From: Pseudobdellovibrio sp.
GTDB taxonomy: Bacteria; Bdellovibrionota; Bdellovibrionia; Bdellovibrionales; Bdellovibrionaceae
NCBI GenBank assembly: GCA_023701385.1
Contig: JAMPXC010000020.1
Coordinates: 1 to 53,473, forward strand
DNA length: 53,473 nucleotides
Direction of reading: 5' to 3'
A program made the translations under genes and the position numbers. Positions 17,370 through 25,892 of the stretch are shown here, in pieces. The notes under the pieces were generated by a model that searched no databases, was not told where the DNA came from, and saw nothing but the letters and a program-made list of their open reading frames with translations. Position 1 is the stretch's first letter; each line of letters starts with the position of its first letter.

Positions 17370-19240
17370 TGCGTTGGTTTTACCCTATTCTTTGGACCGC
17401 GCTGACTATCGTGTGCAGCTTTCTATTGGCTGAGATGTCCACCGATAGCTACTTACGCATTGCTAATGTAGAGTATTTCACGGATCAAAGCGGCACTCAA
17501 ACAATTGAAGCTGTCAGAAACCAGCAATTTGTATCCTCTGAGAACAAAACAATCCCATCTACAGCCGAAGTTATTTGGTTAAAAATTACGATTCCGGAAA
17601 AACTACAAACTTGGGAACAAGATGCCGTTCTTTTTACCGGATCGAATGAAACTGCCCTGTCAATGGAAGGCTTTATCGCCCATGATCAAGGCGTAGAATA
17701 CTGGGGCTACTGCGACGTTGAAATAGATTCAACAAAATGCCCTATGCCGACTTTGCAATACACTTTTCCTGTTAAAAAAAGCGAATTTAAAAACCGTGTT
17801 TATTATTTAAAAGTTGTTCCTGGTGCCAGCGGGATCAATAACGAATTTTATTTCATGAAACAAAGCTACTTCAATAAGGCCACGATTTTTTTGGTACATT
17901 TTATCGGCCTCTCTACCGGAGTTTATCTTGTCGTAGCGTTGCTTGCGCTTATTTTTTTCAGCTCTTTCAAAGAGCCCAGTTTTTTGATTTATGCTTTATT
18001 TTATTTAAATCTGTTAGCTTCGATCACTATTAACCGTGGTATCTGGGATGCTTACCGCCCAAACGATATTGTTTTTACCGGTTCAACTTTAGTTTTCCCA
18101 GTGTTGATCTTAACGGTTTTTTTTGACTTACTTTTTATTCGCGCTTTTTTTGAAATTAAAAAACGTCATCCGCGTTTAAACTTAATTTACATGATTTTTC
18201 TAGCAGCCATCGTCGGCATTATCTTTTTAAGCTTTTTTCCCGAAACCCAAGTATTGGCGTGGAAAACTTTGACACCAGCTGTTTTTAGCTCGATGTTTTT
18301 AACAAGCATTTCTTTGGTTTATTTTATCTGGAAAAAGCGTCTGTGGGCTGAACAAATTGCCACAGCCTGGGGTGTAGCCATCGTATGTAATTTAATCTGG
18401 GCAGGTTATCGCGCCGGAGTCATTGAAGGCTTTTGGTTTTTTGGTTATTTCGCTATTTTCGGAAGAACCCTTGAAGGTTTAATACTAAACACAGTTATTT
18501 TTCAAAAGCTGCAGAAACTTACACTTAAAGTTGGTTTTGCCCAAGCCCTAGGCGAAGAAAGTAAAGTTGTTAAAACTCTGCTTCGCACCCTTTCACATGA
18601 TCTTTCCAATACGACTCAGTTAGTGAAAACTACGGCACAGGTGTTAAAAGAAAATACAGAAGATGCAAACATTATGCGAAATATCGACCGCATTTTGCAT
18701 GCAGCCCAAGAACAATCCGACATTATTGAAAATGCAAAAAATAGTTTTCTCGTGCGTGGAAAACACGTTTTAAATTTAGTTCCCGTGAATTTAAAAAAAT
18801 CAATCAACGAAGTGATAGAAATGTACCAGCCAGAAATTAAACGAAAAAATTTACTGGTTGTTGTAAACATTGAAGACAATCTGCAAGTCTTAGCCGAAAA
18901 AACCAGTTTAACTCACCAGGTTCTATCAAACTTAATCAGTAACGCCTGTAAGTTTTCGCATGACGGAAAAAGTATTCATATCGCAGCATCATTCCAGGAG
19001 CCATTCACCATTGAGTTAAAAATTAAAGATCAAGGCGTGGGTATTCCACATCAGCTATTAGATCGCATTTTCGATGATGAAGTGGATATTCGCCAAGTAG
19101 GAACCACAGGTGAAATGGGGACCGGAAGTGGTTTACTCATCGCCCGTGATTTTATGGCTGTCTATGGAGGCAATCTTCAGGTGGAATCAACTGTAGATAA
19201 GGGCGCAGAGGTTACTCTACGCTTCCAGAGCTTTAAATAA
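17369..19240 (+). CDS. 7TMR-DISM-type sensor histidine kinase
   Basis: This 623-residue protein has an N-terminal membrane segment (about 5-21), a periplasmic sensory domain (25-165), seven hydrophobic helices (about 171-380) of the 7TMR-DISM type, and then the kinase core. H-box TLSHDLSNT has His410; the N-box is NLISNACKF (Asn525); G1 is DQGVGIP; G2 is GTGSGLLIA. It probably senses a periplasmic ligand and phosphorylates the receiver protein encoded two genes upstream, or the convergent OmpR-type regulator. The final 24 bases overlap that regulator's gene antisense. Confidence 0.92.
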   Translation: MRWFYPILWTALTIVCSFLLAEMSTDSYLRIANVEYFTDQSGTQTIEAVRNQQFVSSENKTIPSTAEVIWLKITIPEKLQTWEQDAVLFTGSNETALSMEGFIAHDQGVEYWGYCDVEIDSTKCPMPTLQYTFPVKKSEFKNRVYYLKVVPGASGINNEFYFMKQSYFNKATIFLVHFIGLSTGVYLVVALLALIFFSSFKEPSFLIYALFYLNLLASITINRGIWDAYRPNDIVFTGSTLVFPVLILTVFFDLLFIRAFFEIKKRHPRLNLIYMIFLAAIVGIIFLSFFPETQVLAWKTLTPAVFSSMFLTSISLVYFIWKKRLWAEQIATAWGVAIVCNLIWAGYRAGVIEGFWFFGYFAIFGRTLEGLILNTVIFQKLQKLTLKVGFAQALGEESKVVKTLLRTLSHDLSNTTQLVKTTAQVLKENTEDANIMRNIDRILHAAQEQSDIIENAKNSFLVRGKHVLNLVPVNLKKSINEVIEMYQPEIKRKNLLVVVNIEDNLQVLAEKTSLTHQVLSNLISNACKFSHDGKSIHIAASFQEPFTIELKIKDQGVGIPHQLLDRIFDDEVDIRQVGTTGEMGTGSGLLIARDFMAVYGGNLQVESTVDKGAEVTLRFQSFK

Positions 19241-19924
19241 TCTTTTTTTCTCGACAGGGCGTAAGATATAACCGCTGCCGTATAACGCTTTAATATGGTG
19301 ATTAAAATCTTTCAACTTACGGCGTAATGAACTGATGTGCACATCCACAGTGCGCTCTTCAACACGCGTATCGTTCCAGATTGTTTTTAAAATTTCATCA
19401 CGAGTAATTTTTTTATTCGGATGAGTCAGAAAAATTCTAAGTAAGTTAAATTCAATTTCACTTAAACGTTGGCCTTTACCATCAAGTTCAACTTCAAGAC
19501 GCTCGGGATGTAATCTTAAATTACCAAAAATTTCAGCAGAATTTGAAAGCTCTTGCATACGGCGAAGACGCGCTAGCAATCGTGTTTTGATAATCACTAA
19601 ATCTGCAGGCTTTTCAATATAGTCATCAGCACCGCCATCGTAAGACTGTAACATTCTGTCAGTATTACCATGGCCCGTAAGCATAAGAATCGGAATATTT
19701 TTAGCTAATTGGTTTGCACGTAACTTTTTGCAAAGCTCGATACCGCAGCCAACGCCTAAATGCACATCAAAAAGAAGAATATCTGGCGGAGTACGCATAA
19801 TAATTCTGTAAGCAATGTCCGGATCGTGAGTGATCGTCACATCGAATTCATTTGATAAACCTTGAGCTAGAATCTCACAAAGTCGAACATCATCATCTAA
19901 AATTAAAAGTTTTTTTCTATTCAT
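19217..19924 (-). CDS. OmpR/PhoB-family response regulator
   Basis: This 235-residue protein has an N-terminal receiver domain with DDD at 10-12, phosphoacceptor Asp53 (LLFDVHLG), Thr in MLTGHG and Lys in YIEKP. The C-terminal winged-helix DNA-binding domain (about 138-230) shows LSEIEFNLLRIFLTHP and VDVHISSLRRKL. It is a DNA-binding regulator. It lies 36 bases downstream of cheB in the same direction, so it may be transcribed with the Che operon, while its tail overlaps the kinase gene. Either CheA or that kinase could be its phosphodonor. No Shine-Dalgarno is obvious before the ATG. Confidence 0.93.
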   Translation of the reverse strand: MNRKKLLILDDDVRLCEILAQGLSNEFDVTITHDPDIAYRIIMRTPPDILLFDVHLGVGCGIELCKKLRANQLAKNIPILMLTGHGNTDRMLQSYDGGADDYIEKPADLVIIKTRLLARLRRMQELSNSAEIFGNLRLHPERLEVELDGKGQRLSEIEFNLLRIFLTHPNKKITRDEILKTIWNDTRVEERTVDVHISSLRRKLKDFNHHIKALYGSGYILRPVEKKRLFKALEA

Positions 19925-19960
19925 CTTGTTTATTTACATTAAGATGTGGTTAAAAAAAGT

Positions 19961-21016
19961 TCAACTCGCCTGGCCTTTTTTTGGACTCAACAAAGCGGTA
20001 AAACCCTGATGGATATTGCTTCCCATTTCGTGTAAGCCGCACACTTTAACTGCTGCGTTACGCTTAATCGCTTCACGCGGCATTCCAAATACAACAGAAG
20101 TTTGTTCATCCTGTGCAATGGTATGGGCTCCACCCGTTTTTAGCTTCAATAAACCTTCAGCGCCATCAGCACCCATTCCCGTTAATAATACACCGACTAC
20201 TTTAGAACAGTCGTACTCACGTTTTACTGAATCAAATAAAAAATCCACCGATGGTTTATGGCGGTTAACAGGTGCACTATCTTCAATCGCCACGAAATAG
20301 TCTTTCCCTTTTTTGATGAGCTTCATTTGCATTCCACCGGGAGCAATCAGCACACGGTTTTCTTGAACGCGGTCTCCGTTTTTGGCCTCTTTCACTTCAA
20401 ACGGAAATAACTTATTCAAGCGCTGAGCGAAGGCTTCACTGAAAAATGGTGGAATATGTTGAACGATAAGTGTTGGTGGAATATTTGCACCTACTTGCTC
20501 TAACACTGTTTTGATGGCTTCAGTTCCGCCCGTTGAGGCGCCAATCACCAATAGACTTTGCTGGTTGTGACCCAAAATTGTCGCTTGTTTAATTTGCTGT
20601 TTTTTCTGGACAACAGATTTAGCTTGAGAGGCTTGGTACAAACGATCCAAAATTTCAACCCGTTTAGCCAGAATCGTTTTTTGATCGGGCTTTTGAATGT
20701 AATCAACGGCGCCGTTCTCTAAACTTTCTAAAACTAAGTGCGATTCTTCAGGGCTTAAGGAACTAATCACCACTGTTGGAATCGGGCGGATTACCATATA
20801 TTCTTTAATTAAATCAGCACCCGTCTTTTGCGGTAAATGTAAATCCATCGTAACTAAATCAATCTGTTTTAAACGAATTTCTTTCATCGCCTCAGTCGGA
20901 TTAGCGGCTTCAGCGACAACTTCAAAACGCGGATCAGAATCCAAAAGATGACGAATCACTTTTCTAATTGTTACTGAATCATCAACAATTAAGGTTTTGA
21001 TTTTACTTTTTATCAT
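19961..21016 (-). CDS. cheB: Chemotaxis protein-glutamate methylesterase CheB
   Basis: This 351-residue protein demethylates or deamidates receptor glutamates. Its receiver domain has Asp58 (VTMDLHLP) and Lys109. The methylesterase domain has the catalytic triad Ser161 (GASTGG), His187 (VQHIPP) and Asp284 (GMGADG). The frame opens at 21031, but ATG 21016 follows TAGGGA at good spacing and gives the usual MxKxKIKTLIVDD start. The start overlaps the cheR/REC stop by 14 bases. Fourth gene of cheA-cheW-cheR/REC-cheB. Confidence 0.95.
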   Translation of the reverse strand: MIKSKIKTLIVDDSVTIRKVIRHLLDSDPRFEVVAEAANPTEAMKEIRLKQIDLVTMDLHLPQKTGADLIKEYMVIRPIPTVVISSLSPEESHLVLESLENGAVDYIQKPDQKTILAKRVEILDRLYQASQAKSVVQKKQQIKQATILGHNQQSLLVIGASTGGTEAIKTVLEQVGANIPPTLIVQHIPPFFSEAFAQRLNKLFPFEVKEAKNGDRVQENRVLIAPGGMQMKLIKKGKDYFVAIEDSAPVNRHKPSVDFLFDSVKREYDCSKVVGVLLTGMGADGAEGLLKLKTGGAHTIAQDEQTSVVFGMPREAIKRNAAVKVCGLHEMGSNIHQGFTALLSPKKGQAS

Positions 21017-22712
21017 TTTGTTCCCTAACATATCGGCTTACCGCATAGCCAAGACTCGCCATGGGATACAATTCAAAATCTTTAATTAAAGCTGCTTTTC
21101 CGCTGCCGTAAACGTCTTCTGAAAGATAAACTTTTTTACCGGTTTTTTTGATCTGCTCCAGTACATGTGAAGGAAATAAACTTAACACCACAATTGCATC
21201 AGAAGTTTTTAATTCTAACGGTAATAAAAAACCTTGAAATGATAAAACTTTATTCTGCAATAAAGCTGACGCATTGCTTGTGACGTACGACTGAGCTCTG
21301 GCTAAATCATTTGGCGCATGAAGAATCGCCACTTGCCCCGTGGCTTTAGCTGCGATTACTTTACCACCAAAAACTTTATCTAATGAATGATTAAAATCAG
21401 TTGATTTATTTTCAACAGCTAAAGTGCGCGCTTTAAATAAAATTTCTTCGCGGCTTGAATCAAAAGTTTTTAGACTTGGCTTTTCAACGTAATCTTTAGC
21501 ACCCAGCTTTAAAGCTTCAAGTGCTAAGCTTTGCTCTTGACGATCTACCGAACTGATCACGATCACCGGCGGGCGGTTTAAATTTTGGCTGCTTTTTAAA
21601 AATTCAATACCATTCATAATCGGCATGTGAATATCTAAAGTAATCAGGTCATATTTATTGTTTTTAATTTTTTCTAAAGCTTCTTGTCCAGTGGTCGCTG
21701 TATCAGCGACCGTAAACCCGTCGGCTTTCGTAAACATTTGTTTTAATAACGCCAAGATCGTTGGCGAATCATCCACGCAAAGCACACGGCGTATAACTTC
21801 TTTAGGCTGCTGAGCCACAAACGCCGGCCCTGAAGTCGGCACTGTGTTTCGCACAACGGAAAGGTGCGGAGCTACGGATTTGTCTTTTGGTAAACTATAA
21901 ACTGAAGGGCCCGTTAATTTTAAATTAACATTTAAGCCATTTAAAGTTTCTGTTAGACCTAAAAATAAAGCGCCACCGTCATTTAATCTTTTTTGAAAGT
22001 TGCGCGCTGTTTTTTCCATGTCGTGGCCCGTAAAATAAATAAAAACATTACGACAGAAAATAATATCAAAATTTTGCTTCGGCCAAGTTTTCGCATCAAC
22101 TAAGTTGGCCACATCAAATGAACAGCGTTCATGTATTCTTTGATGCACGCGTGTATAATCAGAATATTGGCCACGACCGCGGATAAAGTTCCCCGTTTGA
22201 TAAGCTAATGGAACAGAATCTGTTTCTTTTTTTGGAAAAACGCCGTTTTTTGCAAATTCGACTGAAATGGCATCGATGTCTGTTCCATGAATATGATAAT
22301 TTAAATCTGGAGCGATCTCTTTTAGGCAAAGCTCAAGAAAGATCGCTAATGAATAGACCTCATGGCCACGGCTGCAGGCCGCCGACCAAAGGTGAATCGT
22401 TTTATCCGCTCTTTTACGAACCAGCGGAATTAACTGTGGGAGTGTTTGCTGTTTTAAAATTTCAAAGTGCTTAAATTCACGAAAGAAATAAGTGTGATGT
22501 GTTGTGAATAAAGAAATTAATTCACGAAATTCATCGTCGCGGTTATTCTGGTAATACGCGATATACTCAGCTTCGTTTTTTAAGCCGAGTAAAGTCATTC
22601 TACGGCGCAGGCGCTGCACCACCATGTCCTGTTGCTTTTCACCCAACTGAACGCCAGAAACCTCTGAAACCTCAGAGGCCAATAACATAATAGCCGACCT
22701 ATTGTCTTTCAT
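21003..22712 (-). CDS. CheR methyltransferase fused to a receiver domain and an unknown C-terminal domain
   Basis: This protein has 569 residues, about twice the length of a usual CheR. Residues 1-275 are CheR: the SAM-binding segment SAACSRGHEVYSLA (110-123), GTDID (143-147), and FDIIFCRNVFIYF (215-227). Residues 308-430 are a receiver with phosphoacceptor Asp360 (ITLDIHMP) and Lys411. Residues about 440-569 (QVAILHAPNDLARAQ onward) match no family I know. The fusion ties receptor methylation to phosphorylation by CheA. The start shares a base with the cheW stop (TAATG). Confidence 0.92.
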   Translation of the reverse strand: MKDNRSAIMLLASEVSEVSGVQLGEKQQDMVVQRLRRRMTLLGLKNEAEYIAYYQNNRDDEFRELISLFTTHHTYFFREFKHFEILKQQTLPQLIPLVRKRADKTIHLWSAACSRGHEVYSLAIFLELCLKEIAPDLNYHIHGTDIDAISVEFAKNGVFPKKETDSVPLAYQTGNFIRGRGQYSDYTRVHQRIHERCSFDVANLVDAKTWPKQNFDIIFCRNVFIYFTGHDMEKTARNFQKRLNDGGALFLGLTETLNGLNVNLKLTGPSVYSLPKDKSVAPHLSVVRNTVPTSGPAFVAQQPKEVIRRVLCVDDSPTILALLKQMFTKADGFTVADTATTGQEALEKIKNNKYDLITLDIHMPIMNGIEFLKSSQNLNRPPVIVISSVDRQEQSLALEALKLGAKDYVEKPSLKTFDSSREEILFKARTLAVENKSTDFNHSLDKVFGGKVIAAKATGQVAILHAPNDLARAQSYVTSNASALLQNKVLSFQGFLLPLELKTSDAIVVLSLFPSHVLEQIKKTGKKVYLSEDVYGSGKAALIKDFELYPMASLGYAVSRYVREQNDKK

Positions 22713-23164
22713 TAAGCTGCGCTCGTAGCCTGTGTGACTTTGATATCGCGGCCAATAACTTTTTCTACATCTAACATCAGGATTAATTCATCTTCTTGTG
22801 AATAAATGTTTGTAATAAAATCGTGATTGGCAGCACGTGATCCCGGAGGCACTTCAGAAATTTGTTCTGATTCTGCTGATAATACGCTTGAAACCATATC
22901 AACGATCATACCCATTTGCCCAAATGGCATTTCACAGATAATCACTGTGGGCTGTTCACCCTTTGTTCCAGATCCTAAACGTGAGCGTAAGTCAAAAATA
23001 GTAATAATTTGGCCACGTAAATTAATAATTCCCACGACATGTGCAGGAGCTTGCGGAATCGCTGTCACTTCTGGCATACCGATAACTTCACGAACTTTTA
23101 ATAACGGCACTGCGAAACTTTCACTGCCAACTATAAAACTTAAAAACTTTTGAGAGTCTTTCAT
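22712..23164 (-). CDS. cheW: Chemotaxis coupling protein CheW
   Basis: This 150-residue single CheW domain is the scaffold that joins CheA to chemoreceptors in the cytoplasmic array. Typical features are FIVGSESFAVPLLKVREVIG at the start, VVGIINLRGQIITIFDLR in the middle, and MGMIVDMVSSVL near the end. The start overlaps the cheA stop by four bases (ATGA), and the stop overlaps the cheR/REC start. The coupling suggests fixed stoichiometry. Confidence 0.95.
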   Translation of the reverse strand: MKDSQKFLSFIVGSESFAVPLLKVREVIGMPEVTAIPQAPAHVVGIINLRGQIITIFDLRSRLGSGTKGEQPTVIICEMPFGQMGMIVDMVSSVLSAESEQISEVPPGSRAANHDFITNIYSQEDELILMLDVEKVIGRDIKVTQATSAA

Positions 23165-24765
23165 TCTACATCCTTTACTCTTTTTAATTCTTCATCTGCT
23201 AATTGTGCTAAATCTAAAATAAGCGCGGGCTTTCCATCGCCTAAAACACCGCTTCCAATAAAACGTTTGTATCCGGCTAATTCTGCACCTAATGGTTTTA
23301 CGACGATTTGTTGCTGGCCAACGACATCATCTACAAGAACGATAAAATCGACGCGTGATGATTTGGCAATAATACCGATACCGTTTTTCTTTTCAGCTTT
23401 TTTATCACCCAGTAATTCACGTAATGAATACACCGGCAAATAACGACCACGCAGATTTAGCAATGTTCCTGACTCCGAACCTTTTTTCAGGCCGTCATCA
23501 GTGATTTTCACTGTTTCAGAAACTTGCGTGAACGGAATAATAAAATTTTCTTTCGTGGTTTTTACAACCATGCCTTCAATAATTGCCACTGTCAGAGGTA
23601 ACGAAATCGTAAACTCTGTGCCTTTATGAAGTTTAGACGTAATGTCAATTTGACCACTTAAAGCTTCTACACTGGTGCGAACTACGTCCATACCTACGCC
23701 GCGGCCTGATACTTCAGTCACAGCAGCTTTCGTTGAAAAACCTGGAGCAAAAATTAAATCAAAGATTTGCTGCTCACTCATGCCTTCGCCAGTTTTAATA
23801 AGTTCTTTTTCAATGGCTTTAGCAACGATACGCTGTTGATCTAAACCTTTACCATCATCTCTTAGACGAATAACAAGTTTACCACCCTCTTGCGAGAAGC
23901 TAAGCTCAAGAAAACCCGCAACAGGCTTTCCTTGAACAACGCGTTCTTCAGGTGCTTCGATACCATGATCAATCGCATTTCTTACGATATGAACTAACGG
24001 ATCACTGATACTATCAAGAATCGTTTTATCAATTTCAAGATCTTCACCGACAACGCGGAAATCAACACTTTTTTCAACAGCAGTTGAAGTGTCACGGCTG
24101 ATACGTTGTAACTTTTGAACTAATGGTTTTACAGGAACCATGCGCAGACTCATTGATAGATCCTGCACTTCTCTGATAATTTTGCTGGCCTGTTCAACAG
24201 TTTTTAAGATTGTTTGCTCCATCGCTTTGATGGATTGTTGGCGTAACACAGAATCTAAAACGACTAACTCACCAACGGCATTAATTAATTTATCAACACG
24301 CTGAAGATTTACACGCACTGATCCGTCATTGCTGCTAGTTGCTTTTTTACCAACAACTAAGCCTGGGCCACCAGCATCTGCTGAAGCCTCTTCATCACCC
24401 GATCCCTCGGCACCAAAATCCGCATTAAAATCAAAAACGGCGTTCAAATCTTTTTTATAAACATTAAAGGCCGCCGCGATAATATCACGCGATTTTAAAA
24501 GACGATTGATAACTTCTCTCGTTACTTCTTGTTCACCGTTTTTATAAACTAACAAATAAGTTTCTAATTCATGGCAAAAGGCACCTAGTGCATCAAAGCC
24601 AACTGCTCTGGCACTGCCTTTTACATTGTGAACTGTACGAAATATTCCATCAAAAGTTTCTTTTTTGTCAGAGGCCTGTTCGAGATCTAAGAGCAAAGTT
24701 TCCATTTCTTCAATGACTTGCTCGCCTTCTTCTAAGAAACATATTTTTATTTCATTATCTTCCAT
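23161..24765 (-). CDS. cheA: Chemotaxis histidine kinase CheA (short form)
   Basis: This protein has 534 residues, shorter than E. coli CheA. The P1 phosphotransfer domain carries His46 in TVHNVKGSA. A linker of about 45 residues replaces the P2 domain that binds CheY. Then come the P3 dimerisation domain (VRVNLQRVDKLINAVGELV), the P4 ATPase (IVRNAIDHG, DDGKGLD, GRGVGMDVV), and the P5 CheW-like domain (about 400-534). It phosphorylates receiver partners in response to receptors. Lack of P2 fits the absence of a CheY gene here. First gene of the minus-strand che operon. Confidence 0.95.
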   Translation of the reverse strand: MEDNEIKICFLEEGEQVIEEMETLLLDLEQASDKKETFDGIFRTVHNVKGSARAVGFDALGAFCHELETYLLVYKNGEQEVTREVINRLLKSRDIIAAAFNVYKKDLNAVFDFNADFGAEGSGDEEASADAGGPGLVVGKKATSSNDGSVRVNLQRVDKLINAVGELVVLDSVLRQQSIKAMEQTILKTVEQASKIIREVQDLSMSLRMVPVKPLVQKLQRISRDTSTAVEKSVDFRVVGEDLEIDKTILDSISDPLVHIVRNAIDHGIEAPEERVVQGKPVAGFLELSFSQEGGKLVIRLRDDGKGLDQQRIVAKAIEKELIKTGEGMSEQQIFDLIFAPGFSTKAAVTEVSGRGVGMDVVRTSVEALSGQIDITSKLHKGTEFTISLPLTVAIIEGMVVKTTKENFIIPFTQVSETVKITDDGLKKGSESGTLLNLRGRYLPVYSLRELLGDKKAEKKNGIGIIAKSSRVDFIVLVDDVVGQQQIVVKPLGAELAGYKRFIGSGVLGDGKPALILDLAQLADEELKRVKDVE

Positions 24766-24971
24766 TACTCAATGATCGACGTGAGTACGAAAAAATTAAA
24801 CTGACCCGGCCTTCGTTTCACATTCTCTTAATATTTGAACTTCACAATTTCTTCATAATTAGAATTTGCCTTATTCTTTCAGGCACTTAGCAGAAGAACT
24901 CTCATTCAACAGATTTTTTCTAACCGACATGTTTGATGAAAATTATGAAATCTACTTGAGGCACGTAAACG
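24766..24971. other. Divergent promoter region between cheA and the STAS-CheX gene
   Basis: These 206 AT-rich bases lie between two divergent chemosensory genes and must hold both promoters. I looked for the flagellar sigma-28 pattern (TAAA and GCCGATAA) and found no good match on either strand. No clear hairpin was seen. Confidence 0.4.
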
Positions 24972-25796
24972 ATGAATACTGTGATTAACGGTCCAATCAT
25001 GTCTGTTGAGTTTCCGGAACATTTGGACACAGATTTTGCCGATCTTTTACAAACAAAAGCAAAAGACTGGCTAGCGGCCAATGTCGAGCTATACGCTTTT
25101 AACTTTAAAAAAACTGTCAGTTGTAAACAGACAACCTATCGTTCACTTTTAGCTGTTACGCAGCAGATTCGCAAAGCTGGACGTAGTCTGGTTAGCCACA
25201 ATGTCGAATCCGAATTAGGCCAACAATTTAAAATGGCCGGAATTTCAGACGCGCTGAATGTCACGGCCGATTTCGAAGCTTATCTTAAAAAAGCCACCAA
25301 CACTAAAAAGTCTGGCCTTGATGTGCAGATGATTAATCCCTTTTTAGAAGCCACATTAATGACACTTGAGGGACAAGCTAATACCAAGTGCGAAGCGCAA
25401 AAGCCGCAATTAATTAGCCTTGATGATAAATCAAGATCGGACGATATCGCAATTGCCGGTGTTATTTCTTTAAGTACCGAACAATTCAGCGGCTCTATCA
25501 CTTTGGCTTTTCCTGAAACTGTATTTCTTAAAATTTACGAATCGATGTGCGGTGAAACTGTGACAAAAATTAACGAAGAAATCGAAGATGCCGCCGGTGA
25601 ATTATTAAATATCATCTACGGAAGTGCGAAAACCAAACTTAATGAACAATGTAACTACAAGTTAGCGCCCGCTTTACCCACAATTCTTTCCGGAGAAAAA
25701 ATAAAAATTCGTCAAACCACTTACCAAAAGATCATTGTCTTGCCGTTCAAAACAGATTTTGGCTTATTTCGAGTCGAAATTTCGTTTGATCCCTAG
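24972..25796 (+). CDS. STAS-CheX fusion protein (putative CheX-type phosphatase)
   Basis: This 274-residue protein has residues 1-108 that look like a STAS (anti-anti-sigma-like) domain: alternating strands and helices, including FADLLQTKAKDWLAANVELYAF and a helix ending KMAGISDAL. Residues 115-274 match CheX: VQMINPFLEATLMTL at the start and the phosphatase motif ExxN at Glu210-Asn213 (GELLNIIYG). CheX removes phosphate from CheY-like receivers. Here it may reset the receiver domains of CheB, CheR/REC or the OmpR-type regulator. Divergent from cheA and upstream of the receptor gene. Confidence 0.8.
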   Translation: MNTVINGPIMSVEFPEHLDTDFADLLQTKAKDWLAANVELYAFNFKKTVSCKQTTYRSLLAVTQQIRKAGRSLVSHNVESELGQQFKMAGISDALNVTADFEAYLKKATNTKKSGLDVQMINPFLEATLMTLEGQANTKCEAQKPQLISLDDKSRSDDIAIAGVISLSTEQFSGSITLAFPETVFLKIYESMCGETVTKINEEIEDAAGELLNIIYGSAKTKLNEQCNYKLAPALPTILSGEKIKIRQTTYQKIIVLPFKTDFGLFRVEISFDP

Positions 25797-25892
25797 ACCT
25801 TGCTTCATAATCTCTTAACTTTTTAACAAAAAAATTTACCGATATTAAAACTGACATTAAATAAAAAATCAAAACACTCTAAAGGAGCACGT

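Noticed and set aside
24766-24971. Flagellar sigma-28 promoters for the chemosensory genes
   Set aside because: No TAAA/GCCGATAA pair with proper spacing was found on either strand.
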